Shown here: in pieces, positions 54,002 through 62,897 of the stretch
How the letters are laid out: each line of letters opens with the position of its first letter
Position numbering within the stretch: position 1 is the first letter of the stretch
Source: an uncultured Bacteroides sp.
Lineage (GTDB): Bacteria; Bacteroidota; Bacteroidia; Bacteroidales; Bacteroidaceae
DNA: 64,000 nt
Assembly: GCF_963677715.1 (NCBI RefSeq)
Contig: NZ_OY782495.1
Location: 1 to 64,000 of the forward strand
Direction of reading: 5' to 3'
Notes under the pieces: model-generated
What the model saw: only the letters and a program-made list of their open reading frames with translations
Database searches by the model: none
What the model was told of the DNA's origin: nothing
Translations under genes and position numbers: made by a program

Positions 54002-54116
54002 CTTTGTGCTATCGTTATACCTTATTTAAAACATTATTCTACACTACGTTTGCTGGGTGAGCATGTTCCTTATGCCATTGAGGCCTGGCCGGAAGGCGGG
54101 CAACGGCATTTTTAAA
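54002..54116 (+). pseudogene. C-terminal-region remnant of a glycoside hydrolase
   Basis: A start-less frame reads HYSTLRLLGEHVPYAIEAWP followed by EGGQRHF and a stop. The PYAIEAWPEGGQRH-type block is reminiscent of (alpha/alpha)6-barrel glycosidases of Bacteroidetes; the sequence stops where such enzymes normally go on. It lies 150 bp before the GH97 gene, so it may be the end of a lost carbohydrate-utilisation gene. Family assignment is tentative. Confidence 0.4.
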
Positions 54117-54264
54117 CCGAAAAATCAGCGAAGGAAAAGAAATGATCGTAAACTTACCGAACCCATAAATTCCGGTAATATAAGTATTTGCGAGACTTAA
54201 ATAGTTGAAAAAACGTAAACGTGTAAATAATGAATAATTGTTGAACTCTTAAAATCAAAATATT

Positions 54265-56268
54265 ATGAATAAAAAAGCATTTTTCTCCTTCTTCTTTCTC
54301 TTATCAGCTTTCTGCTGCATGCAGGCTCAGAAAAATTTCCGATTGAAGTCTCCTGATGGGAAAATTGTTGCCGAAATCTCGGTAGGCAAGACAATAACCT
54401 ATTCTGTTTCACACGAGGAGGATTTGATTCTGGCTCCTTCTCCTCTTTCAATGTTGCTTACAAACGGAGACGTTTATGGAGTAAATTCCAAACTTACCGG
54501 TACTAAAACAGTTTCCGTTGATCAAATGATTCACGCTGTGATTTATAAAAAGAAAGAAATTCGTAATCATTATGATGAACTGACTTTGAAGTTTCGTAAC
54601 TCGTTCAGCCTGATCTTTCGGGCTTACGATGATGGCATTGCTTATCGTTTTGTGTCCGCTTCCCGAAATCCGTTTGAAGTGAAATCGGAACAAGCGGTGT
54701 ACAATTTCCCTTCCGACCGGAAAGCGTATGTTCCTTATGTTAACAGCGACACCCAAACGCTGGAAGAGCAGTTTAACAATTCGTTTGAAAATACGTACCG
54801 GCATATTAATCTTTCACAGTGGGACGGCAAGCGGCTGGCTTTTCTGCCTCTTGTGGTGGAATGTGATCACGGTAAGAAAGTTGCGATTACGGAGGCTGAT
54901 CTGATGGATTATCCCGGCATGTACTTGCACAACAACGACGGCTCCGCTTCTTTAAAAGGAGTTTTTGCGACCTGTCCGGCAAAGATTGAACAAGGCGGAC
55001 ATAATATGCTGCAAGGTATTGTGAAGTTGCGCGAAGAATATATCGCACGCTTTGATAAAGGAGGTGCCTTCCCGTGGCGCATACTTGTCATTTCACAAAA
55101 CGATTATGAACTGGCCAATAACGATATGGTTTATCGGTTGGCTTCCGCTCCGGATAAGAATCAGGATTACAGCTGGGTGAAGCCCGGCAAGGTGGCTTGG
55201 GATTGGTGGAATGACTGGAACTTGTCTCATGTTCCTTTCAAGACAGGAGTGAATAACGATACTTATAAATATTATATTGATTTCGCTTCGTCTCATGGCA
55301 TTGAATATGTCATTCTGGACGAAGGTTGGGCAGTAAATCTAAAAGCGGATTTGTTTCAAGTGGTTCCCGAAATAAACCTTAAAGAATTGGCCGCATACGC
55401 CGCAAAGCGAAATGTCGGACTGATTCTTTGGGCAGGTTACTGGGCTTTTAACCGCGACATGGAGAGCATCTGCAAACATTATTCCGAAATGGGCATAAAG
55501 GGTTTTAAAGTAGATTTTATGAATAGGGATGACCAACCGATGGTTGATTTTCATCACCGTGCGGCAGAAATGACAGCCAAATACAAAATGATGATCGATT
55601 TCCACGGAACTTATAAACCCACCGGATTAAATCGTACTTATCCGAATGTGATTAATTTCGAAGGGGTGCACGGACTGGAACAAATGAAATGGTCGGCACC
55701 GGAAGTCGATCAGGTTACCTACGATGTAACGTTTCCTTATATCCGTATGCTCGCCGGCCCCGTTGATTATACCCAGGGAGCTATGCGAAACGCCTGCAAG
55801 AGTAATTACCGCCCGATTAATTCCGACCCGATGAGCCAGGGCACACGTTGCCGCCAGTTGGCGGAATACGTGGTATTCGATTCACCTCTGAATATGATGT
55901 GTGACAATCCTTCCAACTATATGAGAGAAGAGGAATGCACGCAATTCATTGCCGGTGTGCCTACCGTGTGGGATCGTACCGTGGCTTTGAACGGGGAAAT
56001 ATCCCACTATCTGACTATTGCGCGCCAAAAAGGTGACGTTTGGTATGTCGGTTCATTGACCGATTGGAATGAACGTACCCTCAACCTGGATCTTTCCTTC
56101 CTCGGCCAGAGCAAGTATGAAGCCGAACTATTTAAGGATGGCATAAATGCCGACAAGGCGGCCTGTGACTATGTAAAAGAAACAATTCCCATCCCTGCAA
56201 ACAGGAAGTTATCCATTCATATGGCTCCGGGAGGAGGTTTTGCCATGAAGATTTATCCTGTCAGGTAA
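54265..56268 (+). CDS. Glycoside hydrolase family 97 (SusB-like alpha-glucosidase)
   Basis: 667 residues with signal peptide (FFSFFFLLSAFCCMQAQ). An N-terminal beta-sandwich (~25-270) precedes the TIM barrel, with GH97 blocks GKVAWDWWNDWNLSHVPFKT, YVILDEGWAV, MIDFHGTYKPTGLNRTYPNV and INFEGVHGLEQMKW. The Glu-containing last block suits the inverting, SusB-like type rather than the retaining alpha-galactosidase type. Acts on alpha-glucosides in the periplasm. No SusC/D pair is nearby; a degraded glycosidase fragment precedes it. Confidence 0.93.
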   Translation: MNKKAFFSFFFLLSAFCCMQAQKNFRLKSPDGKIVAEISVGKTITYSVSHEEDLILAPSPLSMLLTNGDVYGVNSKLTGTKTVSVDQMIHAVIYKKKEIRNHYDELTLKFRNSFSLIFRAYDDGIAYRFVSASRNPFEVKSEQAVYNFPSDRKAYVPYVNSDTQTLEEQFNNSFENTYRHINLSQWDGKRLAFLPLVVECDHGKKVAITEADLMDYPGMYLHNNDGSASLKGVFATCPAKIEQGGHNMLQGIVKLREEYIARFDKGGAFPWRILVISQNDYELANNDMVYRLASAPDKNQDYSWVKPGKVAWDWWNDWNLSHVPFKTGVNNDTYKYYIDFASSHGIEYVILDEGWAVNLKADLFQVVPEINLKELAAYAAKRNVGLILWAGYWAFNRDMESICKHYSEMGIKGFKVDFMNRDDQPMVDFHHRAAEMTAKYKMMIDFHGTYKPTGLNRTYPNVINFEGVHGLEQMKWSAPEVDQVTYDVTFPYIRMLAGPVDYTQGAMRNACKSNYRPINSDPMSQGTRCRQLAEYVVFDSPLNMMCDNPSNYMREEECTQFIAGVPTVWDRTVALNGEISHYLTIARQKGDVWYVGSLTDWNERTLNLDLSFLGQSKYEAELFKDGINADKAACDYVKETIPIPANRKLSIHMAPGGGFAMKIYPVR

Positions 56269-56359
56269 ATGGAATGGTAATTATGATTTCACAGAGGTAA
56301 GAAGAACATTGTACACTTCCATTTGTTATTTTAGGATATTCACTAATAAAAATGTATTT

Positions 56360-56974
56360 ATGATGGAAAAGGTAATAGTACTACAAAGGAATACTGATCA
56401 GGGTATATGGAAGAGCGAAGCAGGCAGAATGTTTTCTCTGTTTTCGCTTATTGTTTCTCTTTTGATATTGTTTAGTTTGCCTGCTTATTCGCGGGCTCCG
56501 GAGAAAGGGATGACAGATGCTGTTAAAGTGGGGAGCACTGTACCCTCGTTTTCACTGAAAGATCAGAATGGAAAGACTTTTGTTCTCGATTCTGTGCTGG
56601 GAAAGCAGAATTTAGTGATTTATTTTTATCCTAAAGACGATACTCCGGGCTGCACCAAGGAAGCATGTTCTTTCCGCGATCAGTTTGAGGTGTTTAAAGA
56701 TAAGAATACCATGATTATAGGTATCAGCGGGCAATCCGTGCAAAGCCATTTAGATTTTGCACATAAATATCAGCTTAATTTCACCTTGCTTAGCGACGAA
56801 GACAATTCTGTACGTAAACTGTTCGGTGTGCCTTCCAGTGCTATGGGAACCATCCCGGGGCGTGTTACATATATTGTAGACAAAAAAGGGAAAGTGGTAT
56901 TTATGTTCAATTCACTGGTCAATGCCGAGAAACATGTTGAAGAAGCGTTACGAGTTATTAAAACGTTGAAGTAG
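56360..56974 (+). CDS. bcp: Bcp-type peroxiredoxin, exported or membrane-anchored
   Basis: About 204 residues from ATG 56360. The peroxiredoxin core has PKDDTPGCTKEACSFRDQFE, with peroxidatic Cys in PGC and a second Cys five residues later as resolving Cys, plus GVPSSAMGTIPGRVTYIVDK. Reduces peroxides using thioredoxin. Unusually for Bcp, a hydrophobic N-terminal segment (MFSLFSLIVSLLILFSLPAY) precedes the domain, so it should act in the periplasm. Start choice between 56360, 56363 and a Met just before the hydrophobic part is open. Confidence 0.87.
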   Translation: MMEKVIVLQRNTDQGIWKSEAGRMFSLFSLIVSLLILFSLPAYSRAPEKGMTDAVKVGSTVPSFSLKDQNGKTFVLDSVLGKQNLVIYFYPKDDTPGCTKEACSFRDQFEVFKDKNTMIIGISGQSVQSHLDFAHKYQLNFTLLSDEDNSVRKLFGVPSSAMGTIPGRVTYIVDKKGKVVFMFNSLVNAEKHVEEALRVIKTLK

Positions 56975-57029
56975 AAACCGTTACCTCAGAATATTTAGCT
57001 AAGAATAATAAACCTTTTTTTCTAAGAAG

Positions 57030-58334
57030 ATGAAAATTGCAATCAGCGGAGCCAGTGGCTTCATCGGAAAGCATCTTACAGCTTTCTTATTGGGGCGGGG
57101 GCATCAGGTAGTGCCTTTGGGCAGGGTGATGTTTAAGGATAACATGTCCGGCCAGTTGATGCATATTTTATCTCATTGTGATGTGGTTATTAATCTGGCG
57201 GGAGCTACTATAAACCGTCGCTGGACGGCGGAATATAAAAAAGAATTATATAGTAGCCGCATACGTGTTACTCGTTGCATTGTGAAGGCCATTAACGGCT
57301 TGAAAGAGAAGCCGAAGTTATTAATTTCGGCTTCGGCCGTGGGCTATTATCCCACTGACGGATGTTTTGACGAATATTCTTCTGAACGTGGCACGGGTTT
57401 TTTGTCCGATCTTTGCAACCGATGGGAAAATGAAGCATCTAAACTTCCTCCGCAAACAAGATTGGTGATTACCCGGTTTGGCGTAGTGCTCTCTCCCGAC
57501 GGCGGGGCTTTGCAGCAGATGCTTCGTCCGCTGAAGATGGGGCTGGCGGTGACTATCGGTCCGGGCACACAACCTTTTCCGTGGATAGACATCCGCGATT
57601 TAAACAGGATAATGGAACTGATTATTCATACACCTTCGCTGAAGGGAGCCGTTAATCTGGTAGCGCCGGAAACGGTGACGCAAGCTCAATGGATGGACAA
57701 ACTGGCTTTGCGGCAGGGACATTGTTTCCGGTTTACAATGCCCGATTTTTTCTTTCGCTTATTACTGGGCGAGGCAGCCGATTTTCTTACCAAAGGACAA
57801 TGTGTGCGCTCTGCCAGATTAGCCGAATTGGGCTTCACTTTTTCTTCACCTGCCCCGGATGATTTTCTAACTAATACGGATGTACGAACGGTAGACGAAC
57901 TGGACTTGAATCGATATATGGGCAAATGGTATGAAATTGCCCGTTTCGATCATCGTTTTGAGCGCAACATGGTGGGGGTTACGGCAGAGTATATGCTCTT
58001 GCCTGATGGTAAAGTTCGTGTGGAGAACAGCGGATATAAAAATGATTTTGACGGAAAACACAGTGTGTCTGTGGGCAAAGCCAAGCTACCGGATTTGAAT
58101 CGACCCGGCAAGCTTAAAGTGGCTTTTTTCTTATGGTTTTATGGCGATTATTATGTGTTGGAACTTGATAAGGAACACTACGGTTATGCCTTGATAGGCA
58201 GTAGTAGCGATAACTATTTGTGGATACTAAGTCGTACTCCTCAATTGTCCGATGAGGTGAAGCATTATTTGCTGGAGCGTGCCGAACGCAGAGGGTACGA
58301 TGTTTCCAAACTTATTTGGGTGAAGCAGAAATAA
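57030..58334 (+). CDS. TIGR01777-type epimerase fused to a lipocalin domain
   Basis: 434 residues in two parts. Residues 1-285 are an NAD(P)-dependent epimerase-like Rossmann protein of the SulA/YfcH type (MKIAISGASGFIGKHLTAFL, VINLAGATINRRW, SASAVGYYP, TRFGVVLS). Residues ~295-434 are a bacterial lipocalin (LNRYMGKWYEIARFDHRFER, YALIGSSSDNYLWILSRTPQ), normally a separate exported lipoprotein such as Blc. There is no signal peptide, so the lipocalin is cytoplasmic. The two domains are in one uninterrupted frame. The ligand and reaction are unknown. Confidence 0.87.
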   Translation: MKIAISGASGFIGKHLTAFLLGRGHQVVPLGRVMFKDNMSGQLMHILSHCDVVINLAGATINRRWTAEYKKELYSSRIRVTRCIVKAINGLKEKPKLLISASAVGYYPTDGCFDEYSSERGTGFLSDLCNRWENEASKLPPQTRLVITRFGVVLSPDGGALQQMLRPLKMGLAVTIGPGTQPFPWIDIRDLNRIMELIIHTPSLKGAVNLVAPETVTQAQWMDKLALRQGHCFRFTMPDFFFRLLLGEAADFLTKGQCVRSARLAELGFTFSSPAPDDFLTNTDVRTVDELDLNRYMGKWYEIARFDHRFERNMVGVTAEYMLLPDGKVRVENSGYKNDFDGKHSVSVGKAKLPDLNRPGKLKVAFFLWFYGDYYVLELDKEHYGYALIGSSSDNYLWILSRTPQLSDEVKHYLLERAERRGYDVSKLIWVKQK

Positions 58335-58346
58335 TCTCCTTTTTTA

Positions 58347-59075
58347 TTAATCATTCCTGATGGCTAACCTTTCCCATACCCAACGGGGAATGAGCCTCCA
58401 GAAAAAGACAAGAATAGCGTAGCGGAAATCAATCACTGCAACTCTTTTCCTTTTATCTAACGCACTAACTGCGCACTTAGCCACCTGTTCGGCTTGCATT
58501 AAGAACGGATACTTGCGGTCTTTGAGCAGAGCCGTTGCTACGAATCCCGGGCGTATATCCGTGAAATGGATATTGAGTTTTTCCATGCGGGCCAGTTGTG
58601 CCAGTGCATCTATGTATGTATTTTGAAAGCGTTTGGTAGCCGAATAAGCAGGGGCAGAACCCAACCCTTTGGTTCCTGCAATGGAACTGATTACCGCCAG
58701 ATGCCCGCCGCCTTCTTTTTTGAAATAGGCAAAGGCGCTTGTTACCATGCGGGTGAATCCTTCCACATTTGTTTTTGCCGTATTAAGCTCAATGTCGGCA
58801 TTCAGGTTTATGTTTTGGCTACCGACGCCCGAACTGAGCAGAAAGATATCCATTCCACCTAACTTATCGATCAGTTCTTGTAATTTCTCCGCCGCATCAC
58901 CGACGGTAACATCCAGTTGCTGTATTTTGATTTGTGTTGGCGCTTTGGCCTCAAATTCAACCAGTGCATCTTTGCGCCTTCCTGCTATGCCCACCTGCCA
59001 GCCTTTCTGCACATACAGTTTTGCTATTTCATGGCCGATACCGGAAGTTGCCCCGATGATGATGATTCGTTTCAT
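58347..59075 (-). CDS. Short-chain dehydrogenase/reductase
   Basis: 242 residues. Cofactor site IIIGATSGIGHEIAKLYVQK, then NNAG-equivalent LLSSGVGSQN, catalytic Ser in LAVISSIAGTKG and YSATKRFQ (Y-x3-K). The C-terminus (FRYAILVFFWRLIPRWVWER) is hydrophobic and may touch the membrane. Classical SDR; substrate unknown. It follows the pentapeptide-repeat gene by 23 bases on the same strand and converges with the epimerase-lipocalin gene. Confidence 0.92.
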   Translation of the reverse strand: MKRIIIIGATSGIGHEIAKLYVQKGWQVGIAGRRKDALVEFEAKAPTQIKIQQLDVTVGDAAEKLQELIDKLGGMDIFLLSSGVGSQNINLNADIELNTAKTNVEGFTRMVTSAFAYFKKEGGGHLAVISSIAGTKGLGSAPAYSATKRFQNTYIDALAQLARMEKLNIHFTDIRPGFVATALLKDRKYPFLMQAEQVAKCAVSALDKRKRVAVIDFRYAILVFFWRLIPRWVWERLAIRND

Positions 59076-59098
59076 ATAGTTCCTGCTTGTTGTTTTTG

Positions 59099-59737
59099 TT
59101 ACTCTTTGATGACGATTCCTAATAACTTTGATAGTTCCACGGCTTGTAGAGAATTGACAATAGCTCCGCGCAAGTCGTTACTATTCAGGCGTATGCCTGT
59201 AATTTCAGAAGAAGATAAGTCCACGTATTTTAATAATGTCTGAGAGAAATCCGCCTCGGCAAAGTTGCAGGTATCAAGAGCTACATGCTCTAACCGGCAG
59301 CTATCGAAGGCACATCCTCGAAAATCATTCTTTATAAAGTTAACGTTGCGTATCTTGCCGGTCGACAATAATATATAAGGAGCACTGCACTGGTTAAAAG
59401 TCACCTGGCTCAGTGTGCAACCTGTCAGGTTTGTCCCCATCAGCTTGCAGTCGGTAAATGTCACCCTGCTAAAGCCGGAATCTTGCAGCTTGATGTTAGA
59501 TAAGTCGCAATTCTTAAATTCCACATCACAAAATCGAGCCTTCTTAAAGTCGCATTCCCTGAAGGTACAATGGCTGAAGCTGCACGATTGAAAAGCCAAT
59601 TGGTCTTCCACCACATGGTCAATCATCTGATTTTTGAATGATTGTTCCTCTATTTCTTCTTTATATTGCAGTAGGGCAGCACGCAGATCATCATTATCCT
59701 GAAGGATTTTCGGTAAGCGGGGAGAAATTATTTTCAT
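59099..59737 (-). CDS. Pentapeptide-repeat protein
   Basis: 212 residues dominated by A(D/N)LxX-type five-residue repeats (SHCTFRECDFKKARFCDVEF, LMGTNLTGCTLSQVTFNQC, FRGCAFDSCRLEHVALDTC), which fold into a right-handed quadrilateral helix. The size and a non-repeat insertion near residue 125 resemble Qnr/McbG-like DNA-mimicking proteins, but a quinolone or gyrase role is not shown. First gene of a two-gene unit with an SDR; an exact -7 box lies at 59785-59792. Confidence 0.87.
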   Translation of the reverse strand: MKIISPRLPKILQDNDDLRAALLQYKEEIEEQSFKNQMIDHVVEDQLAFQSCSFSHCTFRECDFKKARFCDVEFKNCDLSNIKLQDSGFSRVTFTDCKLMGTNLTGCTLSQVTFNQCSAPYILLSTGKIRNVNFIKNDFRGCAFDSCRLEHVALDTCNFAEADFSQTLLKYVDLSSSEITGIRLNSNDLRGAIVNSLQAVELSKLLGIVIKE

Positions 59738-59784
59738 CTATAATTATTTAGTCGTTAGGCCAACTGTTGGCAAAAGAATACAGG

Positions 59785-59792
59785 CAAATGTA
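59785..59792 (-). promoter_or_regulatory. -7 box for the pentapeptide-SDR unit
   Basis: TACATTTG on the minus strand, exact match, 48 bases before the ATG. Confidence 0.5.
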
Positions 59793-59892
59793 GCAAATTC
59801 TTTTAGATAATGTATATTTTCAGCCGGAACAATGTTGTGGTGTGAAATGTTATATTACTGCCAATACATTTTATTTTCTAATCAAATTAAGA

Positions 59893-60618
59893 ATGAATAT
59901 TAAATTTATAATGCTTATGTGTAGCCTTTTTGCGGTAGATTCTGCTTCTGCGAAATCTTTCGATGCCGATACTTTCAGAACCCGGAATAACAAGGAACTT
60001 GTGATTACATTTATTAAACATGCCAGCCTGATGCTGACGTATGAGGGCAAACATATTCAGATTGACCCCGTGTCGGAATATGCCGACTATTCGGCCTTCC
60101 CTAAGGCTGATGTGATTCTGATTACCCATGAACATGGCGATCACCTGGATCCGAAAGCCATTCAGGCAGCTACGAAGAGCAATACGGAACTAATCATTAA
60201 CGAGTCCGGCCAAAAGAAGCTTGGTAAAGGCCAGGTGATAAAGAACGGAGACAAAATTCGTATATTGGGAGATGTAGAGGTTGAGGCTGTGCCCGCTTAT
60301 AATATCACTCCGGGCAGGGAAATGTTTCATCCCCGCCACAGAGACAACGGATATGTGCTCACTTTTGACGGACTTCGCATTTATGTGGCCGGAGACACGG
60401 AAGACATTCCCGAATTGAAGGAACTCAAAAACATTGATGTTGCTTTTCTACCGGTAAATCAACCCTACACGATGACCGTAGAGCAAGCAACCAGGGGTGC
60501 GAAAATGTTTTCACCCAAAGTGCTTTACCCTTATCATTATGGAAATACTCCCATTGAGGAGTTACAGGAGAAACTGAAAGGCAGCGGCATTGAAGTGCGT
60601 ATCAGGCAGATGCAGTAA
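59893..60618 (+). CDS. Exported MBL-fold metallo-hydrolase (UlaG-like)
   Basis: 241 residues from ATG 59893 with a signal peptide (IKFIMLMCSLFAVDSASA). Metal site VILITHEHGDHLD (H-x-H-x-D-H), then the second-metal region YVAGDTEDIPEL and the final YPYHYGN. The opening FIKHASLMLTYEGKHIQIDP is typical of UlaG/YtnP-like hydrolases. Substrate unknown; periplasmic. It stands alone, convergent with eutC. Confidence 0.88.
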   Translation: MNIKFIMLMCSLFAVDSASAKSFDADTFRTRNNKELVITFIKHASLMLTYEGKHIQIDPVSEYADYSAFPKADVILITHEHGDHLDPKAIQAATKSNTELIINESGQKKLGKGQVIKNGDKIRILGDVEVEAVPAYNITPGREMFHPRHRDNGYVLTFDGLRIYVAGDTEDIPELKELKNIDVAFLPVNQPYTMTVEQATRGAKMFSPKVLYPYHYGNTPIEELQEKLKGSGIEVRIRQMQ

Positions 60619-60659
60619 TACTAATCTGCACCTCTGAATTGTCGGGAGAGATACTCTTA

Positions 60660-61478
60660 TTAAGTTGCTTTCAGCAAATGATTTACGGGTTTTACCAACT
60701 TATAACTATCGGGATTGTCGCTTTGATCTTTAAGGCGGATGCCGGATAGTTGTGTATCAAAGGCATGCTCGATGAGCCAGGCCAGTTTAAAGGCAGCTTT
60801 GGCGTAGCTTAGCCCTTCCGGGCGAATGTTGGAGATGCAGTTGCGCTCGGACTCCAAACGGCCTACATAAGGCATCCATGTAAGATACACCCCTAAACTG
60901 TCCGGTGAAGAAAGGCCGGGGCGCTCGCCAATGAGCATAATTACTAATTTTGCTTTGAGTATTTGCCCTATTTCATCGCCTAATGCCACGCGAGATTGCT
61001 CGGCCAGTACGATAGGAGCAAGCGACAGATGCAGTTGGGTGAGGTAGGGGAGTAAATGGCTGATTAACGGAGCCGATTGTTTGTGTACGGCTTTAGAAGA
61101 TAAACCGTCACCGATAACAATGACTACGTCGGAACCATCAGCGTGCATCTTGAGAAGATCTTCCCTGCCGGTGTCGGATAGTTTGCGACCCAAGTCGGGA
61201 CGAGTAAGGTATACGGTACGGTTAGGTGCAGCGCTCGAGGTGTAGATCACCTCTAATTTCATACTATTGAGCTTTTGCTTCAACGCATCTTTATCGAACG
61301 GCAGATGAACGGCATCTTTGGCCCGCGCATGTGCCAAACTGAATTCGAGCATCTCACGTGTGGGGAGGCTGTAGCCCGTTCTCCCTAATGCAATGCGGGC
61401 ATCGGTGAACTCTTTTAGCTCCTTCCAGCAATCTTGCTCAATGATCTCTTCTGTTTTTATGATGATAAGCTTGCTCAT
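60660..61478 (-). CDS. eutC: Ethanolamine ammonia-lyase small subunit EutC
   Basis: 272 residues with the family blocks ARIALGRTGYSLPTREML near the N-terminus, the ADGSDVVIVIGDGLSSKAV cobalamin-binding region, and IGERPGLSSPDSLGVYLTW. Together with EutB it converts ethanolamine to acetaldehyde and ammonia using adenosylcobalamin. Eighteen bases after eutB. No EutA reactivase, aldehyde dehydrogenase or microcompartment shell gene follows it here; the next gene is a convergent metallo-hydrolase. Confidence 0.94.
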   Translation of the reverse strand: MSKLIIIKTEEIIEQDCWKELKEFTDARIALGRTGYSLPTREMLEFSLAHARAKDAVHLPFDKDALKQKLNSMKLEVIYTSSAAPNRTVYLTRPDLGRKLSDTGREDLLKMHADGSDVVIVIGDGLSSKAVHKQSAPLISHLLPYLTQLHLSLAPIVLAEQSRVALGDEIGQILKAKLVIMLIGERPGLSSPDSLGVYLTWMPYVGRLESERNCISNIRPEGLSYAKAAFKLAWLIEHAFDTQLSGIRLKDQSDNPDSYKLVKPVNHLLKAT

Positions 61479-61496
61479 ATATCTATTCCTTTCTGT

Positions 61497-62873
61497 TTAA
61501 AGATTCCGGATGCTTAGCAGCGGATGTCTGTGCTTTAGCAATTTCAGTTGACCTTTATGGTTCGTGATTTGTATCTTCTCCAGCCAGTCGGCAAATTCAG
61601 GTGCATGTTTCAGCCCGAATATTTCGCGCACATAGAGTGCATCGTGAAAAGAAGTGCTTTGATAATTGAGCATAATGTCATCTGCTCCCGGTACCCCCAT
61701 GATGTAAGTCAGCCCACCTGCCACCAGCAAAGTAAGTAGCCCGTCCATATCATCCTGATCGGCTTCGGCATGGTTTGTATAACACACATCACATCCCAGC
61801 GGAACACCCATCAGTTTTCCGCAAAAGTGATCTTCCAGTCCCGCGCGGGTAATCTGTTTGCCGTCGTACAAATATTCGGGGCCGATGAATCCTACTACCG
61901 TGTTTACCAACAACGGTTTGAAACGTCTGGCCACCGCATACGCTCTTGCCTCGCAGGTTTGTTGATCTACATCGTGGTGTGCATTAGACGAAAGAGCACT
62001 TCCCTGTCCGGTTTCGAAATACATCACATTGTCGCCTACCGTTCCCCGCTTCAGGCTCAGGGCGGCCTCGTGAGCCTCTTCGAGCATTTTCAAATTTACT
62101 CCGAATCCGCTGTTTGCATCTTCCGTACCTGCAATGGATTGAAAAACCAAATCCACCGGTACTCCCTGGTTTATTAGATCGATTGTAGTACTTACATGTG
62201 TCAGTACACAAGTTTGCGTGGGTATTTCATAGTGTCGGATAATCTCGTCGAGCATATAGTTTAGCTCCTTCAATACAGGAAAACTGTCACTCGCCGGATT
62301 GATGCCAATTACGGCATCGCCCGATCCATACATCAACCCGTCGATGATACTTGCCGAAATACCTTTAAGGTCGTCGGTCGGATTGTTCGGTTGCAGCCGG
62401 GCACTCAGACGGCCGGGCAGCCCGATGGTATTTCTGAATTTGGTGATTACCCGGCATTTTTTTGCTGCCAGAATAAGATCCTGATTGCGCATTATTTTGC
62501 TTACCGCCGCTGCCATTTCCGGCGTTATTCCGGGGGCTACGGCACTCAGCATTTCGCTGGTGGTGTGTTCGTTGAGCAGCCAGTTACGAAAATCGCCTAC
62601 GGTGAGGTGACTAATCGGCAGAAAAGCTTCGGCGTTGTGTGTATCTACAATCAGTCGGGTTACCTCGTCGCTTTCGTAGGGGATGAGTTGTTCTTCGAGA
62701 AGAGTCTTGAGCGGCACATCAGCCAGTCTCATTTTGGCAGCAACCCGCTCTTCCATGCTTCCGGCGGAGATCCCGGCAAGGTCATCGCCCGAACGGGCAG
62801 GCGATGCCTTAGCCAGAAGATCCTTCAAATCAACAAATTGATAAGTCTGATTACCTAAACTAATCCTATACAT
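61497..62873 (-). CDS. eutB: Ethanolamine ammonia-lyase large subunit EutB
   Basis: 458 residues, the normal length. TIM-barrel catalytic subunit with VGDFRNWLLNEHTTSEMLSA, YGSGDAVIGINPASDSFPVL, GQGSALSSNAHHDVDQQTCE and MGVPLGCDVCYTNHAEADQ. It holds the substrate and the B12 active site. It lies between the permease (24 bases upstream) and eutC, which implies uptake and cleavage of ethanolamine in one operon. Codon use is more GC-rich than the middle of the window. Confidence 0.96.
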   Translation of the reverse strand: MYRISLGNQTYQFVDLKDLLAKASPARSGDDLAGISAGSMEERVAAKMRLADVPLKTLLEEQLIPYESDEVTRLIVDTHNAEAFLPISHLTVGDFRNWLLNEHTTSEMLSAVAPGITPEMAAAVSKIMRNQDLILAAKKCRVITKFRNTIGLPGRLSARLQPNNPTDDLKGISASIIDGLMYGSGDAVIGINPASDSFPVLKELNYMLDEIIRHYEIPTQTCVLTHVSTTIDLINQGVPVDLVFQSIAGTEDANSGFGVNLKMLEEAHEAALSLKRGTVGDNVMYFETGQGSALSSNAHHDVDQQTCEARAYAVARRFKPLLVNTVVGFIGPEYLYDGKQITRAGLEDHFCGKLMGVPLGCDVCYTNHAEADQDDMDGLLTLLVAGGLTYIMGVPGADDIMLNYQSTSFHDALYVREIFGLKHAPEFADWLEKIQITNHKGQLKLLKHRHPLLSIRNL

Positions 62874-62897
62874 TTTATTTTCATTTTAAACACCTTC

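Noticed and set aside
53839-54060. 73-codon plus-strand open frame
   Set aside because: AT-rich Phe/Leu/Ser composition, no start signals, and its end overlaps in another frame the glycosidase-like remnant, which looks more protein-like.
62391-62858. 155-codon plus-strand frame inside eutB
   Set aside because: Antisense to the intact, conserved eutB gene; GC-rich third positions of eutB create the open frame.
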